Assembly (NCBI GenBank): GCA_019747615.1
Contig: JAIEQQ010000500.1
Span: forward strand, 1 to 7,331
DNA: 7,331 nucleotides
DNA from: Phycisphaerales bacterium
GTDB taxonomy: Bacteria; Planctomycetota; Phycisphaerae; Phycisphaerales; UBA1924
Direction: 5' to 3'
Positions 1 through 6,129 of this stretch are shown piece after piece. A program made the position numbers and the translations under genes. The notes beneath the pieces were generated by a model, which did no database searches, was not told where the DNA came from, and saw nothing but the letters and a program-made list of their open reading frames with translations. Each line of letters starts with the position of its first letter. Within the stretch, counting starts at the first letter, position 1.

Positions 1-250
1 CGCTGACGACTTCCTGCCTCGATGACAGCACCGCCAGCACCACCTGCCCCGTCGCCAGCAGCACGAGCCCGTTCAGCAGCCATCGCGGTAGCGCCGTCGG
101 GCGCGCGGGGCGCATCATCACCATGGAGATGATCCCGGCCATCACCGCGGCGCCCAGCAGCACGCCCCGCCCCTCAGCGACCGCGAATGCCAGCGCCGAG
201 AGTACCGCAACCACCGTGTTGATCGCTCGCAGGCGCGCCAGCGTCATCAT
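1..250 (-). CDS. N-terminal part of a transglutaminase-like (TgpA/DUF3488-type) membrane protein, cut by window end
   Basis: An open frame starts at the ATG at 250-248 and runs without a stop to the window edge, giving 83 codons. The start overlaps the stop of the DUF58 gene upstream as ATGA, a usual sign of translational coupling. The visible part is almost wholly membrane-like: hydrophobic stretches lie at about residues 11-24, 29-46 and 57-77, with short Arg-rich turns such as RPARP between them. This fits the multi-pass N-terminal region of TgpA-like proteins, which carry a periplasmic or extracytoplasmic transglutaminase-like domain further on. Proteins of that type very often follow a DUF58 gene directly. 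The catalytic Cys-His-Asp domain lies outside the window, so the name rests on topology and gene order and not on the domain itself. A second ATG follows at once (247-245), so the start could be one codon later. Confidence 0.62.
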   Translation of the reverse strand, partial: MMTLARLRAINTVVAVLSALAFAVAEGRGVLLGAAVMAGIISMVMMRPARPTALPRWLLNGLVLLATGQVVLAVLSSRQEVVS

Positions 251-1551
251 GCGGGCACCGCCGTTTTCGCGACCGATCGCGGCGCGGCGCCGTCTGCGAT
301 CGCGACCGCCTGATCGTCAAAGCGAGCGGCCAGATGCTCCGCCCCGCGCGGGCCGACTGTGTGGTCGATCGCGCCGGCGTGCACGACGATCACGCGATCG
401 CCCGGCAACGGGCGCGCGGGGCCAAATGCGCCGGGGGCGGCGCGTCGCAGCTTCGCGGGCTCCATCGCCAGCAGCGCCAGCGTGTCCATCAACGCGATCA
501 GATGCACACGCGCGGTGCGTGCGCCGCGCTCGATCGCCGCCTGCGGCGCGATCAGCCCGATGCTGAGCCCCGCGCGCCCGGCGCGTGCGACGAGCTCGGC
601 GGTGACGCCGGTCATCGCGAGGCAGTCAAGGGGCGTTGCGGTTGCCGGCGCGTGCATGACCAGCCAGACGCGACCCGGCGCCGCGCCGCCGGTCTGCCGC
701 ACCAGGAGCTTGGACTGCGCCGCCGAGCGACGCCACGCGATGATCCGCGGCGAGTCGCCCTCGACATACTCACGCAACGCGAAGAACTCATCGCCGTTGC
801 CGGCCTGTTGCCATGTCTCTTCCGCCGCGATGGGCGCGCCGCGACCGGTGCTCGCAAGATCGATCTCGACCTGTGCCGGCGCAAGGCGCACCAGAGCCGC
901 GGCTGGCTCGTCGAATCGCAGCGACTTGCGCATGATGCCGAAGGGGAAGCTCGTGACAACCTCGATATGCCGCAGCCGCAAACGACCGGCGCTGACGCAC
1001 CGGGCACGCCCGATGATCTCGGTTTCGCCCCGGCGCGCCACGTGCGTGAGGAAGCCCAGCGGCGGCGCGTCGAGCTTGGCGCGGCGCTCGCTCACGCCGG
1101 GGGCGGAGGGCTCGTGGTGAGTCCCGTTCTCGGGTGCGTCGGGCCCGTCGGCTGTGCCCACGCCGTTGATCGCACGGCGCAGCGCGAAGAGCCGCCGCCA
1201 GAGAGATGGCCCCGCGCCGCGATGGTCCTCGTCGCTCACTTCCCGGATCGTCAGCGCCATCAGCGGCAGCATCCGCCCGACATTCCGCACGCGATAGCGG
1301 ATCTCCAGCACCTCGCCCTCGCGAGCATCGCCGATGCTCGCCCGCTCAAGCCGCACGCCCATGAGCATCGAGCCGCTGATGAAGCCCGAAACGAGCATCA
1401 GCCCGAGTGAGAAGCCGAACAACCAGAACAGCAGGTTGTTCTGGCTATGGAACGCGCCCACCGCCACCAGCAACGACACACCCACGTACATCAGCAGCGG
1501 CGGATGCACGTGGTACCGTCGCTGAGGCGTCTTGGAACTCGACTGTGCCAT
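247..1551 (-). CDS. DUF58 domain-containing membrane protein
   Basis: This protein of 434 residues belongs to the DUF58 family (VWA-like, function not established; usually in MoxR-ATPase/DUF58/transglutaminase clusters). After a short basic N-terminus, two membrane segments lie at about residues 19-35 and 40-62. A beta-rich region follows, including the TSFPFGIMRKS stretch near 200-210. The family signature lies at about 253-284: GDEFFALREYVEGDSPR, then IAWRRSAAQSKLLVRQT. Residues 108-165 are hydrophilic and rich in Gly, Ala, Pro and charged residues, and look like an extra flexible loop. The ATG at 1551 is the only start that keeps the usual short tail before the first membrane segment; I see no Shine-Dalgarno sequence before it. 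The stop overlaps the next gene's start by four bases. A MoxR-type AAA ATPase, the common third member, is not next to it here. Family assignment is firm, cellular role is not. Confidence 0.9.
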   Translation of the reverse strand: MAQSSSKTPQRRYHVHPPLLMYVGVSLLVAVGAFHSQNNLLFWLFGFSLGLMLVSGFISGSMLMGVRLERASIGDAREGEVLEIRYRVRNVGRMLPLMALTIREVSDEDHRGAGPSLWRRLFALRRAINGVGTADGPDAPENGTHHEPSAPGVSERRAKLDAPPLGFLTHVARRGETEIIGRARCVSAGRLRLRHIEVVTSFPFGIMRKSLRFDEPAAALVRLAPAQVEIDLASTGRGAPIAAEETWQQAGNGDEFFALREYVEGDSPRIIAWRRSAAQSKLLVRQTGGAAPGRVWLVMHAPATATPLDCLAMTGVTAELVARAGRAGLSIGLIAPQAAIERGARTARVHLIALMDTLALLAMEPAKLRRAAPGAFGPARPLPGDRVIVVHAGAIDHTVGPRGAEHLAARFDDQAVAIADGAAPRSVAKTAVPA

Positions 1552-1611
1552 GGCTCTGCAACACTACGACCGCCACACACGCCCAGTTGCGAGCGCCTGC
1601 GAAACTCACTC

Positions 1612-1656
1612 GATCCCTTGATCCCTCGGTCCCCCGATCCCTTCCCCTTCCCTCCC
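1612..1656 (-). repeat. 8-base tandem repeat and G-tract cluster in the intergenic spacer
   Basis: On the plus strand, four consecutive 8-base units fill 1612-1643: GATCCCTT, GATCCCTC, GGTCCCCC and GATCCCTT. More C runs follow to 1656. Read on the minus strand, which is the coding strand for both neighbours, this gives seven runs of three to five G (1656-1654, 1652-1650, 1647-1644, 1641-1639, 1635-1631, 1625-1623, 1617-1615) separated by one to five bases. The first four runs fit the classic G-quadruplex pattern with loops of 1, 2 and 2 bases. The tract begins directly after the TGA of the gene upstream and ends about 60 bases before the DUF58 start. Whether it folds in RNA or DNA cannot be told from sequence alone. 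Confidence 0.75.
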
Positions 1657-2109
1657 TCAGGTAATCTTGAACCCGCCCTGCTTCGCAAACGCGGCGTACT
1701 TGGCCAGCACCGTCTTGTTCCGCCCGCTGAAAAACTCCAGCACGTTTACCTTGCTGCCGGGCTTCAAGATCCGCATCTCGCCCAGCGGCGGGAGGATAAT
1801 CACCTGATGCACCTTGTGCATCGTCGCGTCGTGGCTCGGCACGTCGAGCATCACGTCCTCCAGCTTCTCGCCCAGGGCCAGCGCGTCCTCATCGCGCACG
1901 CGCTGGCCAGCGTTGGCAAAGTAGTTCATGGCCGGCCAGGTCAGTTTTCTGCCTAGGTCATCCACCGGCGCATCGTCGCGCTCGTAGGACTCTGGCGGCA
2001 GCGTGCCCATCGGCTTCCAGCCCATGTCGTACACGAGTTTCATCGCCAGGCCGTACTGCATGTTCGTGAACCGCATCGTCCCGTGCGCACCGATCAGCGT
2101 TCTACCCAT
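1657..2109 (-). CDS. Unrecognised protein of about 150 residues
   Basis: I do not recognise this family. From the ATG at 2109 it encodes 150 residues, begins MGRTLIGAHGTMRFTN and looks soluble: no signal peptide and no membrane segment. The middle holds MKLVYDMGWKPMGTLPP, then a tryptophan and WPAMNYFANAGQRVRDEDA, followed by a probable helix, LALGEKLEDVML. The arrangement of a tryptophan, an aromatic-Asn-aromatic turn, GQ.V, then DA.AL resembles the layout of many small uncharacterised bacterial proteins, but this is pattern memory and not a match. The C-terminus is basic and aromatic (FFSGRNKT to GGFKIT). The frame stays open to an ATG at 2202, which would add 31 residues rich in Ala and Arg, partly encoded by a GC-rich hairpin; I prefer 2109 because the globular-looking sequence begins there. 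Neither start has a clear Shine-Dalgarno sequence. It lies between the POT and DUF58 genes on the same strand. Confidence 0.6.
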   Translation of the reverse strand: MGRTLIGAHGTMRFTNMQYGLAMKLVYDMGWKPMGTLPPESYERDDAPVDDLGRKLTWPAMNYFANAGQRVRDEDALALGEKLEDVMLDVPSHDATMHKVHQVIILPPLGEMRILKPGSKVNVLEFFSGRNKTVLAKYAAFAKQGGFKIT

Positions 2110-2122
2110 GCCCAAACGATAA

Positions 2123-2160
2123 GCCCCCGCCACGCCGCGTGAGCGGTGAGTGGCGGGGGC
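2123..2160 (-). terminator. Strong hairpin after the POT gene: weak terminator or leader structure
   Basis: A perfect 11-base inverted repeat, GCCCCCGCCAC at 2123-2133 and its complement at 2150-2160, encloses 16 bases. Inside these, CCGC (2135-2138) can pair with GCGG (2143-2146). Read on the minus strand, the stem is followed by TTATCGTTT, a poor but T-rich tail. It lies 70 bases beyond the POT stop codon, so it may terminate that transcript. The complication is that the preferred start of the next gene lies only 13 bases past the stem. If it terminates, that gene would have almost no room for its own promoter, so a leader or RNA-stabilising hairpin is equally possible. Confidence 0.5.
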
Positions 2161-2229
2161 GTGGGCTGCGGGGGAAACGATCGGACGAAAGGCCTGCAAC
2201 ATTCAGATGCCGCGGATTACAGGCGGATT

Positions 2230-3915
2230 CTAGTCATTCGGATCACGCATGAGCTTTTTCAACACGGGCGTCAACGCCATAATCAAGACACCGGCCCCGA
2301 TCGATGTGACGACGAAGAGGAAGAAGAAATCAGCCTGCGTCGTTCCGGTCCCAGCGCTGAAGTTCCACGGGAGTGAGATCTTCCCAGATTCGATCTTCTC
2401 AGTCTGGGCTGCGATGAGCCCGCCACCGAGATTGGCGATGAAGCTGGAGATGAACCAGATGCCCATGAGCAGACTGACGAACCGGACCGGCGCGGCCTTG
2501 GTCACGTAGCTGAGGCCCGTCGGTGAGAGGCACAGCTCGCCCATCGTGTGGAAGAAGTACGCACCCAGAACATAGATCAGCGCCGCCTTTGCGAGCACCT
2601 GCTGTGTCTCGCCCTGGCCTTGCACCTGAATGCCCCGCGCTCCGGCGACAAGCACGAGGAACCCGATCCCCAGAAGGATCAACCCGAACGCGATCTTCAT
2701 CGGCTGCGACGGGTTCATCCGCCGACGGCCGAGTGTCGTCCAGATCACGCCAAAGATCGGCGCGAAGATGAAGATCAGGAACGGGTTCACCGACTGCAAC
2801 CAGCTCGTCGGCATCTCCCAGCTTTGCGGGCCGGCGACGTGCAGGTCCGTGTACCGGTCAGTGAACAGATTGATGCTGCTACCAGCCTGCTCGAACGCCA
2901 GCCAGAAGAACGCGTTGAAGAACATGAAGATGAAGATGCTCGCGACCGGCCCTCGATCCTCGGGGCGCTGCGTGAAGCTGAACGCCGCCGCGGCAAGCAC
3001 GCTGATCGCAAACAGTGAGATCCCGATCGCCAATGCAAACGTCGGCTGGGTCGCGGTGAAGTTGCTGATCCATGACTGGAACGCCCCGAAGAAACCCTGG
3101 TGGAACGCGAGCCCAACCAGCCCCGCCGCACCAAGCCCAACCGCCAGGAACACCGGCGCGACCACGGGACTGGCACCCGCCGGAGCGCTGCCAATGTTCT
3201 TGAGGAACATCGGCTTGCCGATCACATACAACCCAAGCCCGGCGGCCATGCCCACCGCAGCGGACCCGAAGCCCCAGTGCCAGCCGACCTTTTCGCCGAG
3301 CGTTCCGCAGACAAAGGCGCACAGGAATGCGCCGAGGTTGATGCCCATGTAGAAGATGCTGAACGCGCTGTCGCGGCGCGGGTCATCGCGCTTGTACAGA
3401 TCGCCGACCATCACGCTCACGCTGGGCTTGAAGTGTCCGGTGCCGATCACGATCATCGCCAAACCCGCGATGAACACGCTCATGCCCGTCGGGCTGTGCG
3501 CCAGTGCCCCGATACCGCTGACCGCCAGCGCAATGTGCCCCGCCATGATGAGCAGGCCGCCGATGACCATCGATCGATGCGTGCCAATCAGTTTGTCGGC
3601 GATCAGTCCACCGATCACCGGAACCAGATACGCAAGGCCTGTGTACCAGCCGTACAGCGTCGAGGCCTCGGCATCGCTCCATCCAGGCCCGGGGTTGAAA
3701 TCCGCCGGATATCCCGCCGGTGGCTTCCGAACACCGCTCGTCGGGCTTGTGAGATACAGCACCAGCAGCGCTCGCATCCCGTAATAGCTGAACCGCTCCC
3801 ACATCTCCACCAAGAACAACAGAAACAGCCCCGGCGGATGGCCCAAGAACGTGCGACCATCGTCCGGCTCGCCTGCCGATGCTGGGGGGGTGGAAAGCTG
3901 CGAAGGGAGTGCCAT
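2230..3915 (-). CDS. POT/PTR2-family proton-coupled oligopeptide transporter
   Basis: A 561-residue inner-membrane carrier of the POT (PTR2) branch of the major facilitator superfamily, which imports di- and tripeptides with protons. The proton-coupling motif ExxERFxYYG is intact at residues 37-46 (EMWERFSYYG). The fourth helix has GTGHFKPSVSVMVGD (158-172) with the conserved Lys163. The second PTR2 signature, FSIFYMGINLGAF, is at 185-197. The later conserved FEQAGSSINLF (341-351), SWLQSVNPFLIFIFAPIF (371-388) and GELCLSPTGLSYVTKAAP (459-476) are all present. Length and the number of hydrophobic segments fit the 14-helix bacterial form. I chose the ATG at 3915 because GGAG lies five bases upstream of it; a TTG at 3957 would add 14 residues without support. 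The first codons contain a run of seven C. It is divergent from the AbgT gene. The exact substrate cannot be read from sequence. Confidence 0.93.
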   Translation of the reverse strand: MALPSQLSTPPASAGEPDDGRTFLGHPPGLFLLFLVEMWERFSYYGMRALLVLYLTSPTSGVRKPPAGYPADFNPGPGWSDAEASTLYGWYTGLAYLVPVIGGLIADKLIGTHRSMVIGGLLIMAGHIALAVSGIGALAHSPTGMSVFIAGLAMIVIGTGHFKPSVSVMVGDLYKRDDPRRDSAFSIFYMGINLGAFLCAFVCGTLGEKVGWHWGFGSAAVGMAAGLGLYVIGKPMFLKNIGSAPAGASPVVAPVFLAVGLGAAGLVGLAFHQGFFGAFQSWISNFTATQPTFALAIGISLFAISVLAAAAFSFTQRPEDRGPVASIFIFMFFNAFFWLAFEQAGSSINLFTDRYTDLHVAGPQSWEMPTSWLQSVNPFLIFIFAPIFGVIWTTLGRRRMNPSQPMKIAFGLILLGIGFLVLVAGARGIQVQGQGETQQVLAKAALIYVLGAYFFHTMGELCLSPTGLSYVTKAAPVRFVSLLMGIWFISSFIANLGGGLIAAQTEKIESGKISLPWNFSAGTGTTQADFFFLFVVTSIGAGVLIMALTPVLKKLMRDPND

Positions 3916-3920
3916 CAGGG

Positions 3921-3924
3921 CTCC
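3921..3924 (-). promoter_or_regulatory. Ribosome binding site of the POT gene
   Basis: GGAG on the minus strand, with five bases (CCCTG) before the ATG at 3915-3913. It decides between this start and the TTG at 3957, which has no such site. It is one of only two clear Shine-Dalgarno sequences in the window. Confidence 0.6.
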
Positions 3925-3987
3925 AGTGGTTTCGCGGCGGACCAAAACGACGACCAACCCGGTCCAAACCGCTCGAATGCGAGTGGT

Positions 3988-4016
3988 AGCATCCTCTGTT
4001 ATGCTCTGGTTTGCAA
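3988..4016 (-). promoter_or_regulatory. Possible minus-strand promoter for the POT gene
   Basis: On the minus strand TTGCAA (4016-4011) and GATGCT (3993-3988) are 17 bases apart. They match four and three positions of the sigma70 consensus. Transcription would begin near 3981, leaving a leader of about 65 bases. The match is weak; it is listed mainly because it overlaps the better plus-strand candidate. Confidence 0.25.
3997..4005 (+). promoter_or_regulatory. Possible extended -10 promoter for the AbgT gene
   Basis: TGTTATGCT fits the extended -10 pattern TGnTATnnT and lies in the 143-base divergent gap. No good -35 is seen at the usual distance, as expected for extended -10 promoters. Transcription would start near 4012, about 47 bases before the preferred ATG. 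The -10 half ATGCT (4001-4005) is the inverted copy of AGCAT (3988-3992). Confidence 0.35.
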
Positions 4017-4058
4017 CCCCCGTGATTGGGTGTTGCTCGGCACGGTCGGCATCGTTCG

Positions 4059-5999
4059 ATGCCGGTCATTCGTCACGCCCGCTTGCCCTCCGTGAAAGGC
4101 TCGCTCTTGGACACATCCGCATCGTCGCTTCCCTCCGGCGGTTCGCAGCCGCCGCTCCCATCCACCCGCCCGCGCGGCGTGCTCGACTGGATCGAGTGGC
4201 TCGGCAACAAGCTCCCCGAGCCGGCGCTCATCTTCGTGATTCTCGCCGCATTGGTGATGGTGGTCGCCGCCGTCGGCTCCGCCGCGGGCTGGAAAGTCCA
4301 GCCCGTGCAGCCCAAGTACGTGATGGTGGACAAGGTCGACGCCGCGGGGCAGCCGATGAAGGCACCCGACGGCAAGGTGTTGCAGACCAAGAAGCTCGAT
4401 GAGAAGGGCAAGCCTGTCAAGGTCCTGGAGCCCAAGGGCGATCCGATCACGCCGCGCAGCCTGCTCACGTCCGACGGCATCTACTGGATGCTGTCGTCGA
4501 TGCTGCGCAACTTCACGGGCCTGCCTGCGCTGGGGTTGATCTTCGTCGCGATGCTGGGCATCGGCCTCGCCGAGAAGTTCGGCTTCTTCAGCGCGCTCAT
4601 GCGGGCCCTCGCATTCATCACGCCCGCAAAGCTTCTGACGCCGATGATCGTCCTGCTCGGTGCAAACTCCAGCGTCGCCAGCGATGCGGGCTACATCATC
4701 CTGCCGCCACTGGCCGCAGCGTTGTATCTGGCGGTCGGTCGTCATCCGGTCGCCGGCCTCGCCGCGGCGTTCGCGGGCGTTGCCGGTGGCTTCGGCGGCG
4801 GCTTCTTCCCCACCGGTGGTGACGGCGCTCTGACGGGCTTCGCCCAGGACGCGGCCCGAGTCATTGACCCCAACTACACCGTCGACATTCTGCACAACTT
4901 CTACTTCAAGGCCGGCTCGGCGGTCATCGTGATGTTCGCCGGCTGGTTTGTCACCGACTGGATCGTCGAGCCCCGGTTGAAGCGCCAGCAGAAGGCGCAG
5001 CCGCTCACCGGCGATACCTCCGCGATGACCGACATGGCCCTCACGCCCGTCGAGAAGAGCGGCCTCGGCTATGCCCTGGCCACAATGTTCACGGTCGCCG
5101 CGGTGTTTGTCGCGCTGGTGCTGATCCCCGGCGCACCGCTCCACGGCACCGGCGTGCCCCGCCTGGCCAACGATCGCGTGGTCGCGCAGCAACCTATCAC
5201 TATCGTCCGCGGCGCGGAAGCAGTCGCCGCGATTCCGGCGGATCGGCGCCTCTGGGCACCGGACGCAGCGAAGGACGCTTCGGGCAACAAGATGCCGGTT
5301 GAGATGGCGGTGGCCGCCAGCGGCAGGCCGAACATGTCCGAAGCCCCCGGTGATCGCTGGTCGCACGTCATCGTCCCGGCCATCTTCCTGCTGTTCCTGC
5401 TTCCCGGCATGGCCTACGGCATCCGCACCGGCAAGCTCCGCACACAAGCGGACTTCGTCGAGGGCATCTATCACGGCGTCAAGAGCATCGTCCCGGTCCT
5501 GACGATCTCGTTCTTCATGGGCCAGTTCGTCGCCTACTTCGCCTATACCGGCCTGGACCGGATGCTCGCGTATGCCGGTGGCTCGCTCTTGGTCACCGCG
5601 GATCTGCCCGTGCCGGTGCTCATCGTCGCCTTCGTGCTCGTCGTGGTCTTCGGAGACTTCGCCCTCAGCGGCATGCTCAGCAAGTTCGGCGTCATGGCCC
5701 CGATCTTCATCCCGATGTTCATGATGGTCGGCATCAGCCCGGAGCTGACGACCGCCGCGTACCGCATCGGCGATAGCGTGGTGAACATCGTGACCCCGTT
5801 GAACAGCTACCTGCTGATCATTCTGGTGGTCCTCCAGAAGTACAAAAAGAACGCCGGTCTGGGCAGCCTGATCAGCCTCATGATCCCCTACAGCGTGGTG
5901 TTCTTCCTGATCTGGACCGGCTTCCTGCTGGCCTGGTACGCCACCGGCACCGACCTCGGCCCCGCGGCCCCGCTGCACTACTCGCCCTCGGCCCAGTGA
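4059..5999 (+). CDS. AbgT-family transporter (p-aminobenzoyl-glutamate / antimetabolite carrier family)
   Basis: A 646-residue multi-pass membrane protein of the AbgT family. Family members import p-aminobenzoyl-glutamate (E. coli AbgT) or export sulfonamides (YdaH, MtrF), in both cases at the inner membrane. The first hairpin motif, GANSSVASDAGYIILPPLAA, is at residues 201-220, and AAAFAGVAGGFGGGF follows at 235-249. The second conserved block has MAPIFIPMFMMVGISPE (546-562) and YRIGDSVVNIVTPLNSYLL (568-586). It is clearly longer than the roughly 510 residues of E. coli AbgT. The excess lies mainly in two hydrophilic loops, about 82-135 and 358-432, plus a Ser/Pro-rich N-terminal tail. The start is uncertain: the ATG at 4059 has no Shine-Dalgarno sequence; TTG 4026, GTG 4092 and TTG 4107 (the last with AAAGG seven bases upstream) are alternatives. 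Direction of transport and substrate are not decided by the sequence. Confidence 0.9.
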   Translation: MPVIRHARLPSVKGSLLDTSASSLPSGGSQPPLPSTRPRGVLDWIEWLGNKLPEPALIFVILAALVMVVAAVGSAAGWKVQPVQPKYVMVDKVDAAGQPMKAPDGKVLQTKKLDEKGKPVKVLEPKGDPITPRSLLTSDGIYWMLSSMLRNFTGLPALGLIFVAMLGIGLAEKFGFFSALMRALAFITPAKLLTPMIVLLGANSSVASDAGYIILPPLAAALYLAVGRHPVAGLAAAFAGVAGGFGGGFFPTGGDGALTGFAQDAARVIDPNYTVDILHNFYFKAGSAVIVMFAGWFVTDWIVEPRLKRQQKAQPLTGDTSAMTDMALTPVEKSGLGYALATMFTVAAVFVALVLIPGAPLHGTGVPRLANDRVVAQQPITIVRGAEAVAAIPADRRLWAPDAAKDASGNKMPVEMAVAASGRPNMSEAPGDRWSHVIVPAIFLLFLLPGMAYGIRTGKLRTQADFVEGIYHGVKSIVPVLTISFFMGQFVAYFAYTGLDRMLAYAGGSLLVTADLPVPVLIVAFVLVVVFGDFALSGMLSKFGVMAPIFIPMFMMVGISPELTTAAYRIGDSVVNIVTPLNSYLLIILVVLQKYKKNAGLGSLISLMIPYSVVFFLIWTGFLLAWYATGTDLGPAAPLHYSPSAQ

Positions 6000-6012
6000 A
6001 GCACCATTCCGG

Positions 6013-6042
6013 TTGAGCGAACTGGAGGAGCGGGCATATACT
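6013..6042 (+). promoter_or_regulatory. sigma70-type promoter of the tRNA-Val gene
   Basis: TTGAGC (6013-6018) and TATACT (6037-6042) are 18 bases apart and match four and five positions of the -35 and -10 consensus. The expected start, near 6049, would leave only about five bases before the mature tRNA at 6054. It lies in the 54-base gap after the AbgT stop. A six-pair hairpin without a T tract (6009-6025) overlaps the -35 box. Confidence 0.6.
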
Positions 6043-6053
6043 GAAGGAGACCC

Positions 6054-6127
6054 GGGCGTTTAGCTCAGTTGGCTAGAGCACAGTCCTCACACGACTGGGG
6101 TCACAGGTTCAAGTCCTGTAACGCCCA
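6054..6127 (+). tRNA. tRNA-Val (anticodon CAC)
   Basis: All 74 bases fold as a standard cloverleaf. The acceptor stem is GGGCGTT (6054-6060) with AACGCCC (6120-6126), followed by discriminator A at 6127. The D stem is GCTC (6063-6066) with GAGC (6076-6079). The anticodon stem is CAGTC with GACTG, enclosing the loop CTCACAC with anticodon CAC at 6088-6090, which reads GUG valine codons. The variable loop is GGGTC, and the T arm is ACAGG-TTCAAGT-CCTGT. Every stem pair is Watson-Crick. The 3' CCA is not encoded, so it must be added enzymatically. The gene has its own promoter and terminator but may also receive read-through from the AbgT gene, since no terminator is seen between them. Confidence 0.97.
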
Positions 6128-6129
6128 CT

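Noticed and set aside
2200..2202. ATG at 2202 as start of the 150-residue gene
   Set aside because: It would add 31 Ala/Arg-rich residues read through a strong hairpin and has no Shine-Dalgarno sequence. Kept as an alternative, not as the main call.
3100..4095. Plus-strand open frame of 331 codons opposite the POT gene, and another at 334-1410 opposite DUF58
   Set aside because: Both are antisense frames of genes with intact family signatures, and both have skewed Arg/His/Asp/Ala composition with no recognisable domain.
3999..5978. Minus-strand open frame of 659 codons opposite the AbgT gene
   Set aside because: It mirrors the AbgT gene almost end to end. Its product is a low-information mix of His, Asp, Glu, Arg and Gln, typical of the antisense of a GC-rich gene, while the plus strand has clear family motifs.
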